Below, in pieces: positions 1-8,788 of a stretch of 64,000 nucleotides of DNA; the first letter of the stretch is position 1; each line of letters starts with the position of its first letter. The DNA comes from Flavobacteriales bacterium (GTDB lineage: Bacteria > Bacteroidota > Bacteroidia > Flavobacteriales_D > Sanyastnellaceae): the NCBI GenBank assembly GCA_019694805.1, contig JAIBBG010000001.1, forward strand, positions 186,001-250,000, read 5' to 3'. A program made the position numbers and the translations under genes. The notes under the pieces were generated by a model that had not been told where the DNA came from, ran no database searches, and was given only the letters and a program-made list of their open reading frames with translations.

Positions 1-2515
1 CTTCAGGTGACCATGTATTCACCACGTTAGCAATGCTACAATTATCTGCAACCACAGCTTCTCCTAACGCAAACTCATCAAGACTCGCAAAACAATTTCC
101 ATCCCATGTATTCAATGTAAGATCACCAGGACATTCAATAGTCGGGGGGATTAAATCTGCATAGGTGACCATGAAAGAACAACTACTGGTGTTACCATTT
201 GAATCGGTAGCTGTGATCGTTACTTCTGTATCTTCTGTAATGAAGGTGCCAGGAGCCGGAGATTGTTCGAGTGTAGGCGAATCATCAAAATCATCATAAA
301 CGACAACCTCATTGAGGTATGAAGGCAAACTTCCGCATAATGCACTCATCTGTTCTGTATTCATGATGAGAAGAAAATCTTCACCTTCGCCCCAATCACT
401 GTTCAGACAATAATCGGATTCCTCCACTGCGATAGCAAAATTGGTGACGACTCGCAACCTTCGTTGAACAACTAAGTTACCATAATCAGGCACTTGAAGA
501 GGAAATGAAAACGAAGATGCTGTTGGAGAACTTGCACCTAAAAACTCACCAGCATCACTAAAATCACCATCATTATTGGCATCAAACCAAGCTCCAAAAG
601 ATTGCATAAATCCGAATGCCGTGTAAACTGTAATTTCATAGGTTAAACCCTGAGTCAAATTAGCAACAGTACTATTTTCAATCCATGATTCCGGCGAACC
701 ATTGCATCCGGTATCGCCTGTATCCATAATGACTGAATTATTTGGTGCTTGAATGACCATACGTTCCAAAACATCTTGGCTTGAGCAGCCATTGGACCAT
801 GAAGGTGTGCATTCCGCCGACACTGCATATTCTGCAATTTCTCCCTGGCATCCAATTAAAGGTGGTTGATCAACGACCACATGAACATATTGATAACACG
901 CATTCGCGAAACCAGAAACATCTGTGACTGTCCACAAAATTGGAGTGACACCAAGTTGGTAGATCTCCATATTTATATTATTGAAGACATCCTGAATGCC
1001 GCAATTGTCTGAGACTACAGGATTACCAAGCATTTCTTCCGTAATGATTGCCTCACCGTTTTCATCTGCTATGGCAATCATGTTAAGCGGACAAATAATG
1101 GTTGGTCCTTCATTGTCATCAAAGAATACCTGAAATGTACATGTAGTAACATTACCAGCATTGTCCATCGCTGTAATCGTCACTTCCATATCCTGCTCAA
1201 CAATCATCCCTGCAGCAGGCGTTTGGAATAATTCCGGATTGGGATCATAATCATCGGATACAATCACATTCAAAGTAAAATCAGGCAACGCTACACAAGA
1301 CAACGTTTGATTCTGAGGACAATTCAACACTGGTGGGTTATCTGTTTCAACGGTAACCGTCTGAATACATTCGCTCAAATTGCCAAATTCATCTTCAGCC
1401 GTCCATGTTATGTTAGTCGTACCGACTGGAAAAATGTCTGAAGTATAGTCACTCAATAAAACGACATTGCCGCAATTATCGGAGGCGCTGGCAGTGCCAA
1501 TGACTTCCGATGAAATCTGTACGAAATTATTTCCGGCCGCAGTGAGAACGACAATGTCGTCCGGGCAAGTGAGGACTGGAGGAATCGCATCCGTATAAAT
1601 AATAGGAACAGAGCATGAACTGGAGTTGCCCGCAGCATCGGTGGCGGTAAATTCTATAACATCAAGTGATCCATCAAAACCACTTCCTGCTACAGGGTTT
1701 TGAGTTACCACAGGCGCAGGATCAAGATCATCTGTAGCAACAATTTCACCTGTTAAATCTGGAATAAGTCCACAAGTTAATTCCAACTCGGTTGGACATT
1801 CAATAGTGGGTGGTGTGACATCAGCCATATCTTGATCTCCGGTAATTACAATATCATCCACAGCAATGCTGGGATCACTTGCAACACCATTGTCATTGTT
1901 CACCCAACGAAAACCAATTTTCACATTGGGATTATTTTCCGCAGAAGCTGGTAAGGTGGTTGAATAAAGTGTCCATGTTCCCTGCGGACTGCATGCTCCA
2001 ACAGTTTTGGCAAGATCTGTCAGTTGCGACCAGTTCGTTCCATTGTAGTACCACAACGTTGCATTGTCAGCAACATTTCCACCTTCGAGATACAAAAATG
2101 ACAATTGAATATTTGTATACCCCATGCAATTCACAGTTGGCGACTCAACACGTTTATCCGTTGCACCACATCCAAAAATTCCACAAAAGCCGGAAAGGCC
2201 TTCGAAATAAGCGGCACCGATATCGCCCATGATAGTAGGATCACTTCCGATGTGAAGAGTTCTGTCATTGCCACATCCAGAGCCACATTGACCTGCAGCA
2301 TTTCCATTTTCAGCAGCACTTACATACCAGATGTTTGCTGTTGCAACATTGCTACCTGTATTGGTTACTGACCATGTGCCTGATGGTGGATTGTATGATG
2401 TAACTTGAAAATCGGCATTGCATCCCGTGCCAAAATCCTCCGTGTAAAGGGTAACTGTTTGTGCTATGAAATCATAAGAAATACACAGTGTTATCAGAAG
2501 TAGAATTCGTTTCAT
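1..2515 (-). CDS. Giant secreted HYR-repeat protein (5' part; 3' end outside window)
   Basis: The minus-strand frame opens at an ATG at 2515 and was read through to the left edge (about 838 codons), so only the N-terminal part is present. It starts with a signal peptide (MKRILLLITLCISYDFIAQ). A region of about 190 residues follows with aromatic and Gly/Asn-rich motifs typical of choice-of-anchor or jelly-roll modules. After that come repeated HYR-type units, recognisable from 'PPTIECP', 'TDAAGNSSSC', 'PPVLTCP' and 'DNAGNVTTC'. Between HYR units, near codons 620-700, sits a GEVED-like segment (FDANNDGDFSDAGEF). HYR proteins of Bacteroidota are usually cell-surface or secreted T9SS substrates; the sorting domain, if any, lies beyond the edge. 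A TATATTCG box about 20 nt upstream of the ATG fits the promoter type of this genome. Role unknown; adhesion is only an inference. Confidence 0.85.
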   Translation of the reverse strand, partial: MKRILLLITLCISYDFIAQTVTLYTEDFGTGCNADFQVTSYNPPSGTWSVTNTGSNVATANIWYVSAAENGNAAGQCGSGCGNDRTLHIGSDPTIMGDIGAAYFEGLSGFCGIFGCGATDKRVESPTVNCMGYTNIQLSFLYLEGGNVADNATLWYYNGTNWSQLTDLAKTVGACSPQGTWTLYSTTLPASAENNPNVKIGFRWVNNDNGVASDPSIAVDDIVITGDQDMADVTPPTIECPTELELTCGLIPDLTGEIVATDDLDPAPVVTQNPVAGSGFDGSLDVIEFTATDAAGNSSSCSVPIIYTDAIPPVLTCPDDIVVLTAAGNNFVQISSEVIGTASASDNCGNVVLLSDYTSDIFPVGTTNITWTAEDEFGNLSECIQTVTVETDNPPVLNCPQNQTLSCVALPDFTLNVIVSDDYDPNPELFQTPAAGMIVEQDMEVTITAMDNAGNVTTCTFQVFFDDNEGPTIICPLNMIAIADENGEAIITEEMLGNPVVSDNCGIQDVFNNINMEIYQLGVTPILWTVTDVSGFANACYQYVHVVVDQPPLIGCQGEIAEYAVSAECTPSWSNGCSSQDVLERMVIQAPNNSVIMDTGDTGCNGSPESWIENSTVANLTQGLTYEITVYTAFGFMQSFGAWFDANNDGDFSDAGEFLGASSPTASSFSFPLQVPDYGNLVVQRRLRVVTNFAIAVEESDYCLNSDWGEGEDFLLIMNTEQMSALCGSLPSYLNEVVVYDDFDDSPTLEQSPAPGTFITEDTEVTITATDSNGNTSSCSFMVTYADLIPPTIECPGDLTLNTWDGNCFASLDEFALGEAVVADNCSIANVVNTWSPE

Positions 2516-2847
2516 GTTAGTGGCTTTACAGACGAATATACGCCATTAAGCCCGAGAATAGACATAAAACCAACATTCATTCAATTTTAATATCTCTTAA
2601 ACCAAGAACTTGCCTTCGCCATCTACTACAACCCTAAAAGCCTCCAACGACGCGTATCCCATGTTGTAAAGTCATGGGGTAGGCTTTCCTCGATTTCTTC
2701 TTTCACCGGATGTGTGATGCGCTTTCAACTAAAAATCTTGTTGGCCTGGCCCAATATGGTCGGGGAGTGCAAGACTTCTTTTGGGCTTTCAAAATTCTGT
2801 AACGATACTGACTACATGATCTGTGTTAAAATGAACATAAGAAATCA
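2516..2847. other. Intergenic gap, no convincing gene
   Basis: About 330 bases between the start of the HYR protein and the end of the permease gene. It carries the HYR-gene promoter region (TATATTCG on the minus strand near 2535). Short open frames here have no signal peptide, motif or plausible start. No tRNA or strong hairpin was seen. Confidence 0.5.
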
Positions 2848-5265
2848 TCATTCATACCTCAGTGCTTTCACCGGATCCTTCAATGCTGTTTGCATGGCGT
2901 GCACACTCACAGTAATCATGGTGATGAGGATCGCAAACAAAGCAGCAAGAAGGAAGTACATCCATTTCACTTCTTCATGATAGGCAAAATTCTGTAACCA
3001 GTGTGTCACACCATACCAAGCAAGTGGAAAAGCCAACACAATAGAAACAATGACTAACAACAAAAAATCTCTATTGAGTAATGTCAGGATATTTTTTACC
3101 GATGCACCCATCACCTTTCGAATTCCAATTTCCTTCGTTCTTTGCTGTGTAGTAAAGGCACTAAGTCCATATAAACCAAGACAACACAAGAGGATAGCAA
3201 GTACAGCAAAGTACAAAGAGATACTGAACATTTTTTCTTCAGAAGCATAGAGCTTTTTGAATTGATCATCCATAAAACTATAATCAAGTTCTTTATTTGG
3301 AAATGATTTTGTCCACGCGTCCTCAATAGCCGTCAGAACTTGCGCATTGTTTGTGCCATCTGTTTCAACCATAAGATTACCAGCTACACCAGCTGGATTT
3401 TGTTGCCCAATAATCAATGGCTCAATAGGAAAATGAAGTGATGTAAAATGGAAATCTGAAATTACACCGATAACATCTGCCTGTTGCGGTGGAGCATTGA
3501 CGTCGCCGGGAATGGTTATTTTTTCTGCCAATGGATTCGTCCAACCGCATGACTTCACTACAGCTTCATTCACCAATACAACACCAAAGGGTCTTGCGGC
3601 GTCCTCGGCAGTGAACAAGCGACCTTCTTTCAACTTCATTTGCGACATCGTTAAATAATTCTCATCTGTAAAAAGTACAGGAAATGGTTTATCCTGAGGG
3701 CCTGATGTCGTATTCACATTCAACACGAATCTCGATGTTTGACGGCCTGGAATGTGTGCACTACGTGCAACGCTTACAATTCCCGGTGTAGACATCAATT
3801 CATTCTTCAGCGCTGTCAACGAAGCCCTTTGGGTTGAGTCAGCCTGTGGTAGAGTCAGAACAATCATGTTGTCTTTCTTAAATCCAAGGTCCTTATTGCG
3901 CATAAAATGCAATTGACTCAATACTGATAGGGTTGCAATGATCATGGCAATTGACAATGTGAATTGCGCTGTAACCAAGACCCTGCGCATCAAACCACTT
4001 TTACCGAGCGCTGTTCTCGCTTCGCGAAAAATGGATGTTATAGGTAATGCTGAAATATAAAATGCAGGATAGCTTCCGGCAAAAAGACCAATAAACAAGA
4101 CCATCATCAATGCCATTCCTAAAAAGTAAGGCGATATCAAAACGGCACTTGTAATTTCTTTCCCTGTGATATAATTAAAGAATGGCATCAACAATTCTAC
4201 CATGGCAAATGCAAGAAGGCAAGAAATCAATGACATCAATAGCGCTTCACCAATGAATTGCACAATGAGTTGTTTCCTGCTTGCACCCGCAACTTTCCGC
4301 ATAGCCACCTCTCTGGCCCTCTTTGATGCCGCGGCAGTTGAGAGATTCACAAAATTGATGCACGCAATGCTCAATGTCAGGATAGCAACAATGGAAAATA
4401 TCATGACATAATTTTTGTTGCCCTTTTTAGGTGTATCATAAATGAGGTAATTGTTGAAGTGTACATCCCTCAAAGGTTCGGCATGCATTTCAATGGTTCC
4501 ATTGAAACCCTCAGTCTGCCATTGAGGAAGCTGGTAGGTGCTTACCACCTGATCCAACTTCCCCTGGAATTCATCTGCCATGCCTTCCCGCGGCAGTACG
4601 ATGTAACTATAACTATTGTTGTTTCCCCAGTTGGCAGAAAACTGGTTGATAAAAGCGGTATCCAGAGAGTGCATGGAGGCCACCATTCCAAGCACCATAT
4701 GTGTGCGTATTTCGGTATCATCAAAAACTCCTGTGACCTTGTAAACATCCGGCTCCCATGTTAAGGTCTTTCCCACCGGATCAACATCCCCGAAAATTCG
4801 TTTCGATTCAGCCAATGAAAGCACCATGCTTTTTGGTTCTTTCAACGATTGCGTTGGATCACCATAGACAAACGGAAAATCGAATACCTGAAAAAAATTA
4901 GAGTCAGCAAAATTCACTTCCTCAACTTGAAAGACCTGTTCATCTCTTTTGATGAACTGTTGACCATTCGGCAAAAGACGTGTTCCAGATTCAACTTCTG
5001 CATAGTCCTGAAGTATCATGGGGACAGCCGGAAATGGTGTAATACCAAATTTGTCATCAACATCATCGAATTTGTAAAACGATTGCAACCGATAAATCCG
5101 ATCTGCTTTGCTGAATGAACGATCGTAACTCAATTCATCCGAAACATAGAGGTAGATAAACAAACAAGATGCAATACCCGCGGACAAACCAAAGATATTT
5201 AACATGGTGCTGAGTCGATTCCTGCCGAAATTTCTCAGTGCAGATAACAAATAGTTCCTGATCAT
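2848..5265 (-). CDS. ABC transporter permease, tandem MacB/FtsX type
   Basis: 805-residue inner-membrane protein. An N-terminal cytoplasmic stretch and TM helix (about residues 20-42) are followed by a MacB-type periplasmic core domain (about 45-280) and an FtsX-like block of three helices (about 285-410). A second copy of the same plan follows: a helix near 430, a second periplasmic domain, and three helices at about 680-800 with 'TKEIGIRKVMGAS'. The first FtsX block contains the matching 'AREVAMRKVAGAS'. Two MacB_PCD plus two FtsX units in one chain is the usual form of large Bacteroidota efflux permeases. It is third in an operon with the ATPase (5275-5970) and adaptor (5975-7225), 9 nt after the ATPase start. 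Substrate unknown; such systems export antimicrobials, peptides or lipids. Confidence 0.92.
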   Translation of the reverse strand: MIRNYLLSALRNFGRNRLSTMLNIFGLSAGIASCLFIYLYVSDELSYDRSFSKADRIYRLQSFYKFDDVDDKFGITPFPAVPMILQDYAEVESGTRLLPNGQQFIKRDEQVFQVEEVNFADSNFFQVFDFPFVYGDPTQSLKEPKSMVLSLAESKRIFGDVDPVGKTLTWEPDVYKVTGVFDDTEIRTHMVLGMVASMHSLDTAFINQFSANWGNNNSYSYIVLPREGMADEFQGKLDQVVSTYQLPQWQTEGFNGTIEMHAEPLRDVHFNNYLIYDTPKKGNKNYVMIFSIVAILTLSIACINFVNLSTAAASKRAREVAMRKVAGASRKQLIVQFIGEALLMSLISCLLAFAMVELLMPFFNYITGKEITSAVLISPYFLGMALMMVLFIGLFAGSYPAFYISALPITSIFREARTALGKSGLMRRVLVTAQFTLSIAMIIATLSVLSQLHFMRNKDLGFKKDNMIVLTLPQADSTQRASLTALKNELMSTPGIVSVARSAHIPGRQTSRFVLNVNTTSGPQDKPFPVLFTDENYLTMSQMKLKEGRLFTAEDAARPFGVVLVNEAVVKSCGWTNPLAEKITIPGDVNAPPQQADVIGVISDFHFTSLHFPIEPLIIGQQNPAGVAGNLMVETDGTNNAQVLTAIEDAWTKSFPNKELDYSFMDDQFKKLYASEEKMFSISLYFAVLAILLCCLGLYGLSAFTTQQRTKEIGIRKVMGASVKNILTLLNRDFLLLVIVSIVLAFPLAWYGVTHWLQNFAYHEEVKWMYFLLAALFAILITMITVSVHAMQTALKDPVKALRYE

Positions 5266-5274
5266 GGTGCCCGA

Positions 5275-5970
5275 TTAAACCAATATGGTTTGTGATATGT
5301 TGTTGTGCTGACTTAAAATTTGTCCATCTAACAATCTGATGATACGATGCGCATATTGTGCATCATGTGCAGAGTGGGTCACCATGATTACAGTGGTTCC
5401 TGAATTGTTCAACGCCGTTAAAAGGGTCATCACCTCATTGCCATTTACACTATCCAAATTCCCTGTAGGTTCATCAGCGAGAATAATCAGTGGTTGATGC
5501 ACTACAGCCCTTGCTACCGCCACTCGTTGTTGTTGACCACCGGAGAGTTGCTGTGGTAAGTGATTTCGACGATGGGAAATATTCATACGTTCCAATGCAA
5601 AATCTACCATCTTCTTTCTCTCCGCACTTTTGAAACCAGAATACACCAAAGGCAACTCAACATTTTCAAAAACGGTGAGTTCATCTATGAGATTAAAACT
5701 CTGAAATACAAAACCGATGTTCCGCTTTCTGATTTCAGCACGTTTCCGCTCATTCAATTTTGACACTTCCTGGTCATTGATAAAATAACTTCCGGAAGTT
5801 GGAGAATCGAGCATGCCAAGAATATTGAGTAATGTCGATTTGCCGCAACCAGATGGGCCCATCATGGCGACGAACTCACCCTTTTGCACTTCCATACTCA
5901 CATCGTTAAGTGCCGTTGTTTCCACCTCATCGGTAGTGTAAACTTTTGAAATTGAAATTGTTTTTATCAT
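5275..5970 (-). CDS. ABC transporter ATP-binding protein (LolD/MacB family)
   Basis: ATPase subunit of about 231 residues. It shows Walker A (GPSGCGKST), signature LSGGQQQR, Walker B (LIILADEPTGNLD) and the H-loop (VTHSAHDAQYA), in the order and spacing of the LolD/MacB/YtrE group that energises FtsX-like permeases. The frame is open six codons further, but that upstream codon is TTG (5988) inside the adaptor gene. I chose the ATG at 5970 (MIKTISISKVY), which leaves 4 nt after the adaptor stop. It works with the tandem permease next door; together with the adaptor it should form a tripartite-type efflux pump across the periplasm. Confidence 0.95.
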   Translation of the reverse strand: MIKTISISKVYTTDEVETTALNDVSMEVQKGEFVAMMGPSGCGKSTLLNILGMLDSPTSGSYFINDQEVSKLNERKRAEIRKRNIGFVFQSFNLIDELTVFENVELPLVYSGFKSAERKKMVDFALERMNISHRRNHLPQQLSGGQQQRVAVARAVVHQPLIILADEPTGNLDSVNGNEVMTLLTALNNSGTTVIMVTHSAHDAQYAHRIIRLLDGQILSQHNNISQTILV

Positions 5971-5974
5971 GGTA

Positions 5975-7225
5975 TTATTGGGATTCAATTGAGATTACTT
6001 CAGCATCACCAAACAGATCATATCTTGATGTGATCACTTGATCACCTGATTGGAGTCCATCCAACACTTCATAATAGTCCGCATTTTGACGACCAAGTTT
6101 GATTTCTCTTCGCACAGCTTTTCCGTTTTCCTGTAAAATGAAAATCCAATTGCCACCAGTTTGCTGAAAATATGCTCCTCTTGGTACCTGCAATGCTTCT
6201 CCTTTTTCTCCTAAAGCAAGTGTCAATTGTAAGGTTTGTCCACGCCGAATTGAAGCAGGCTTTTCTTTCACAAAAACCAAATCAATATTGAACTGCCCGT
6301 TGGTTACTTCTGGATAAACTTTACTCACCACCAAAGGAAATTCTAGATTGTCTACTTTAATCACAGCTGAGAGTCCCGGAATGACACGAGACACATAATG
6401 TTCTGCCACTGATGAACGAATTTTAAGTTCAGACATATCGTCAATTTGACCAATGCGAGAACCCGGAGATATGCTCTGTCCCAATTCTACCTGGAGTTGC
6501 GATAGAATACCTGATATGGGAGCTTTCACCACAAGATTCTCTACAGTTTCATCTAAAAAATGTAGGTTCCTATGTACCAATGAAAGTGAAGATTCAATTT
6601 GACCGGTTTGATTCAGCCGAAACAATGAATCCATCTTCAACTTGTCCAGGTTCAACTGTCTGCTTTTTTTCAAAAAGGTCAAGCGTTCCTTCGACTTTTC
6701 ATATTCCACTTTTGAAATGGCGCTATCTTGAAAGAGCTTTTCGTTCATCATAAACTCCCGATTCGCATCCTGAATATCATAGTCGAGCTTCAATAATTCA
6801 GCGCGTAGGGTTGACGTCTGCTGATCCATTTGTATCCGCGAATTGCGAAGATTGTTTTGCTGATCGAGAAGTTGTGATTCACGTTGAATAGCATCCATCT
6901 GAAACTGCTGGTTGGTCAATCGAATGATTGGAACACCCATTTCAATTTCACGTCCATCTTCAACAAATATTTCTTCTACCTTACCTCCTTCTACAACGTC
7001 TATGTAAATAGATTTAATGGGTTCGACAACCCCATTGAGCGGAATGTATTCCTGAAACACATCATACTTGACGCTTTCGATTGTAAGCCTTTCTGCGCTC
7101 ACATTATATTCCTTTTCACTAAATCCGTAAAACATCAGTGCAGCCGATGTAACAAGGATGAATGCTATTCCAGCCTTGATCCACCGGCTACGCCATGATG
7201 TTTTTTTTGCAATTATTCTATCCAT
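5975..7225 (-). CDS. HlyD/MacA-type efflux periplasmic adaptor
   Basis: 416-residue membrane-fusion protein and first gene of the efflux operon. One N-terminal TM helix (about 15-35) anchors it. Residues about 60-100 form the first half of the lipoyl/barrel-sandwich domain (PLNGVVEPIKSIYIDVVEGG). Residues 105-230 form a long coiled-coil hairpin rich in Gln, Leu and Lys. The second sandwich half (VKAPISGILSQLQVELGQ) and beta-barrel follow, with a MacA-like C-terminal domain (LQSGDQVITSRYDLFGD). It would link the inner-membrane permease to a TolC-like outer-membrane channel, not encoded here. The gene is divergent from the sigma-54-type response regulator, and the shared intergenic region carries a twin palindrome that probably controls it. 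Confidence 0.93.
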   Translation of the reverse strand: MDRIIAKKTSWRSRWIKAGIAFILVTSAALMFYGFSEKEYNVSAERLTIESVKYDVFQEYIPLNGVVEPIKSIYIDVVEGGKVEEIFVEDGREIEMGVPIIRLTNQQFQMDAIQRESQLLDQQNNLRNSRIQMDQQTSTLRAELLKLDYDIQDANREFMMNEKLFQDSAISKVEYEKSKERLTFLKKSRQLNLDKLKMDSLFRLNQTGQIESSLSLVHRNLHFLDETVENLVVKAPISGILSQLQVELGQSISPGSRIGQIDDMSELKIRSSVAEHYVSRVIPGLSAVIKVDNLEFPLVVSKVYPEVTNGQFNIDLVFVKEKPASIRRGQTLQLTLALGEKGEALQVPRGAYFQQTGGNWIFILQENGKAVRREIKLGRQNADYYEVLDGLQSGDQVITSRYDLFGDAEVISIESQ

Positions 7226-7245
7226 GAGAAAATTCGATTCCTATA

Positions 7246-7261
7246 GACAACTCCAATGCCA
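7246..7261 (-). promoter_or_regulatory. Candidate sigma-54 promoter (-24/-12) of the efflux operon
   Basis: On the minus strand the bases read TGGCAT, five bases, TTGT. This matches the -24 GG and most of the -12 half of the sigma-54 consensus (TGGCAC-N5-TTGC), except that the -12 GC is GT. It lies about 20 nt upstream of the adaptor ATG, giving a very short leader. The assignment leans on the adjacent enhancer-like palindromes and NtrC-type regulator. Confidence 0.35.
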
Positions 7262-7327
7262 ACCGTCTGCAACCATTACCAGACGTGCCTTTCAGAACAT
7301 ATGGCCCGATTCTTTTCAACAAAGAAA

Positions 7328-7365
7328 TGTCCACCAGCGGACAAGTTAGTGTCCGAAATCGGACA
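7328..7365. promoter_or_regulatory. Twin 16-bp palindromes, likely NtrC-type enhancer
   Basis: Two inverted repeats of identical length: TGTCC-N6-GGACA at 7328-7343 and TGTCCGAAATCGGACA at 7350-7365. Their centres are 22 bp apart (two helical turns), so two regulator dimers would sit on the same face. They are about 70-100 bp upstream of the candidate -24 element of the efflux operon and about 85-120 bp from the regulator start. This is the layout of an upstream activating sequence for a sigma-54 activator. Confidence 0.7.
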
Positions 7366-7450
7366 TTGTGAAACATTATGATAAACGGTGATGACACTGG
7401 CTGAACAGAAAACTAATTTCGTTTTATAGAACGAGATCAGTGAATCATTT

Positions 7451-8788
7451 GTGAAAACAAAATCGAGCATATTGGTTGTAGAAGATCAGGAAGAGATTCA
7501 GCTCAGTGCTAAATTCCTCCTGAGAAAAATTTTCGATCATGTGGATGTTTTCGATCATCCGGGTACTGCTGCCCATGCTTTGAAAGCCAACCACTACGAC
7601 GTCATTCTTCTGGATATGAATTTCAGTAGTGGGATGACAAACGGAGCTGAGGGCTTGCATTGGCTCAAAAAATTTCAATCCATTAAACCGAATGCTGTTA
7701 TCGTACTCATGACAGCATATGCCGAAGTAGAATTGGCGATTCGGGCTATCAAATCGGGAGCATTCGACTTCATCATCAAACCGTGGGATAATCAAAGATT
7801 CACTGAGATCATCCTGGAAGCCAAAAAATTTGGTATGTGTAAATCAGGAATTTTATTGGAATCAGAAGCCGGTAAAAAAATGATCGGTTCTTCTCATATC
7901 ATCCATGAAATACTGCGCATCGCTGAAAAAGTGGCTCTGACCGAAGCCAATGTTCTTATCCTCGGTGAAAATGGGACAGGTAAAGACTTGTTGGCTGATT
8001 ATATACACCAATGTTCAATGCGAAGGGACAAACCGCTCATCAAAGTGGATTTAGGTTCCATTACCGAAAATTTATTTGAAAGTGAATTGTTCGGTCATAA
8101 AAAAGGCGCTTTCACAGATGCACGTGAAGACAAGACGGGAAGAATAGAATTGGCCAATGGTGGCACGCTGTTTCTCGATGAAATCGGCAACCTGAATTTG
8201 CCTTTACAAAGCAAATTATTGAGCGCATTACAAAATAGCAGTATCAATAAGGTGGGTAGCTCAAAATCCATTCATGTAGATTTCAGGTTGATCAGCGCAA
8301 CCAATGCCGACCTTAACCACATGATTCAAGCCAACGCATTCAGAAAGGACCTCTATTACCGAATCAATACGGTGGAACTTTGTCTGCCACCCTTGCGAGA
8401 CAGAGGCCGAGATGCCATTGAAATTGCGAATCATTTCATCATAACGTATTGTAATAAGTACAACAAACCACCGAAGACACTCAGTGAGGAAACTGAACAG
8501 TCCATCCTGCGTTATGCATGGCCAGGCAATATCAGAGAATTACAACACTCCATTGAACGCGCAGTTATCCTTTCAGAAGGAAATACCATCAAACCTGAAG
8601 ACCTCACTGTGGCTCAGGCGGGTGGTTACAATGACACAAAAGAACATCTCATGAACCTCGAAGAGATAGAATTGAATACGATTCGTAAAGCGCTGACCAA
8701 ACACGGCGGGGTCATTAGCCATGCAGCCAATGAACTTGGGCTTACCAGAGCTTCTCTTTATAGAAGGCTTGAAAAATATGGCCTATAG
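7451..8788 (+). CDS. Sigma-54-dependent response regulator (NtrC family)
   Basis: 445 residues in three domains. The receiver domain (1-120) has phosphoacceptor Asp55 (VILLDM) and the conserved Lys in FIIKPWD. The AAA+ domain (about 140-375) has Walker A GENGTGKD, Walker B GGTLFLDEIGN and an R-finger region. The C-terminal Fis-type helix-turn-helix (about 405-445) reads AANELGLTRASLYRRL. The sigma-54-contacting GAFTGA loop reads GAFTDA. Start is GTG; an in-frame stop (7427-7429) lies eight codons upstream with no ATG between. The kinase gene overlaps its end by 11 nt, so the two form one unit. Most likely targets are the palindromes at 7328-7365 and hence the efflux operon. Confidence 0.93.
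   Translation: MKTKSSILVVEDQEEIQLSAKFLLRKIFDHVDVFDHPGTAAHALKANHYDVILLDMNFSSGMTNGAEGLHWLKKFQSIKPNAVIVLMTAYAEVELAIRAIKSGAFDFIIKPWDNQRFTEIILEAKKFGMCKSGILLESEAGKKMIGSSHIIHEILRIAEKVALTEANVLILGENGTGKDLLADYIHQCSMRRDKPLIKVDLGSITENLFESELFGHKKGAFTDAREDKTGRIELANGGTLFLDEIGNLNLPLQSKLLSALQNSSINKVGSSKSIHVDFRLISATNADLNHMIQANAFRKDLYYRINTVELCLPPLRDRGRDAIEIANHFIITYCNKYNKPPKTLSEETEQSILRYAWPGNIRELQHSIERAVILSEGNTIKPEDLTVAQAGGYNDTKEHLMNLEEIELNTIRKALTKHGGVISHAANELGLTRASLYRRLEKYGL

Noticed and set aside
2600-2720. Possible gene remnant in the gap after the HYR gene
   Set aside because: Only about 30 codons between stops, no homology recognised.
8721-8777. Earlier start for the histidine kinase
   Set aside because: The added residues are an out-of-frame reading of the regulator's HTH; ATG 8778 gives a normal 11-nt overlap and a TM-first protein.
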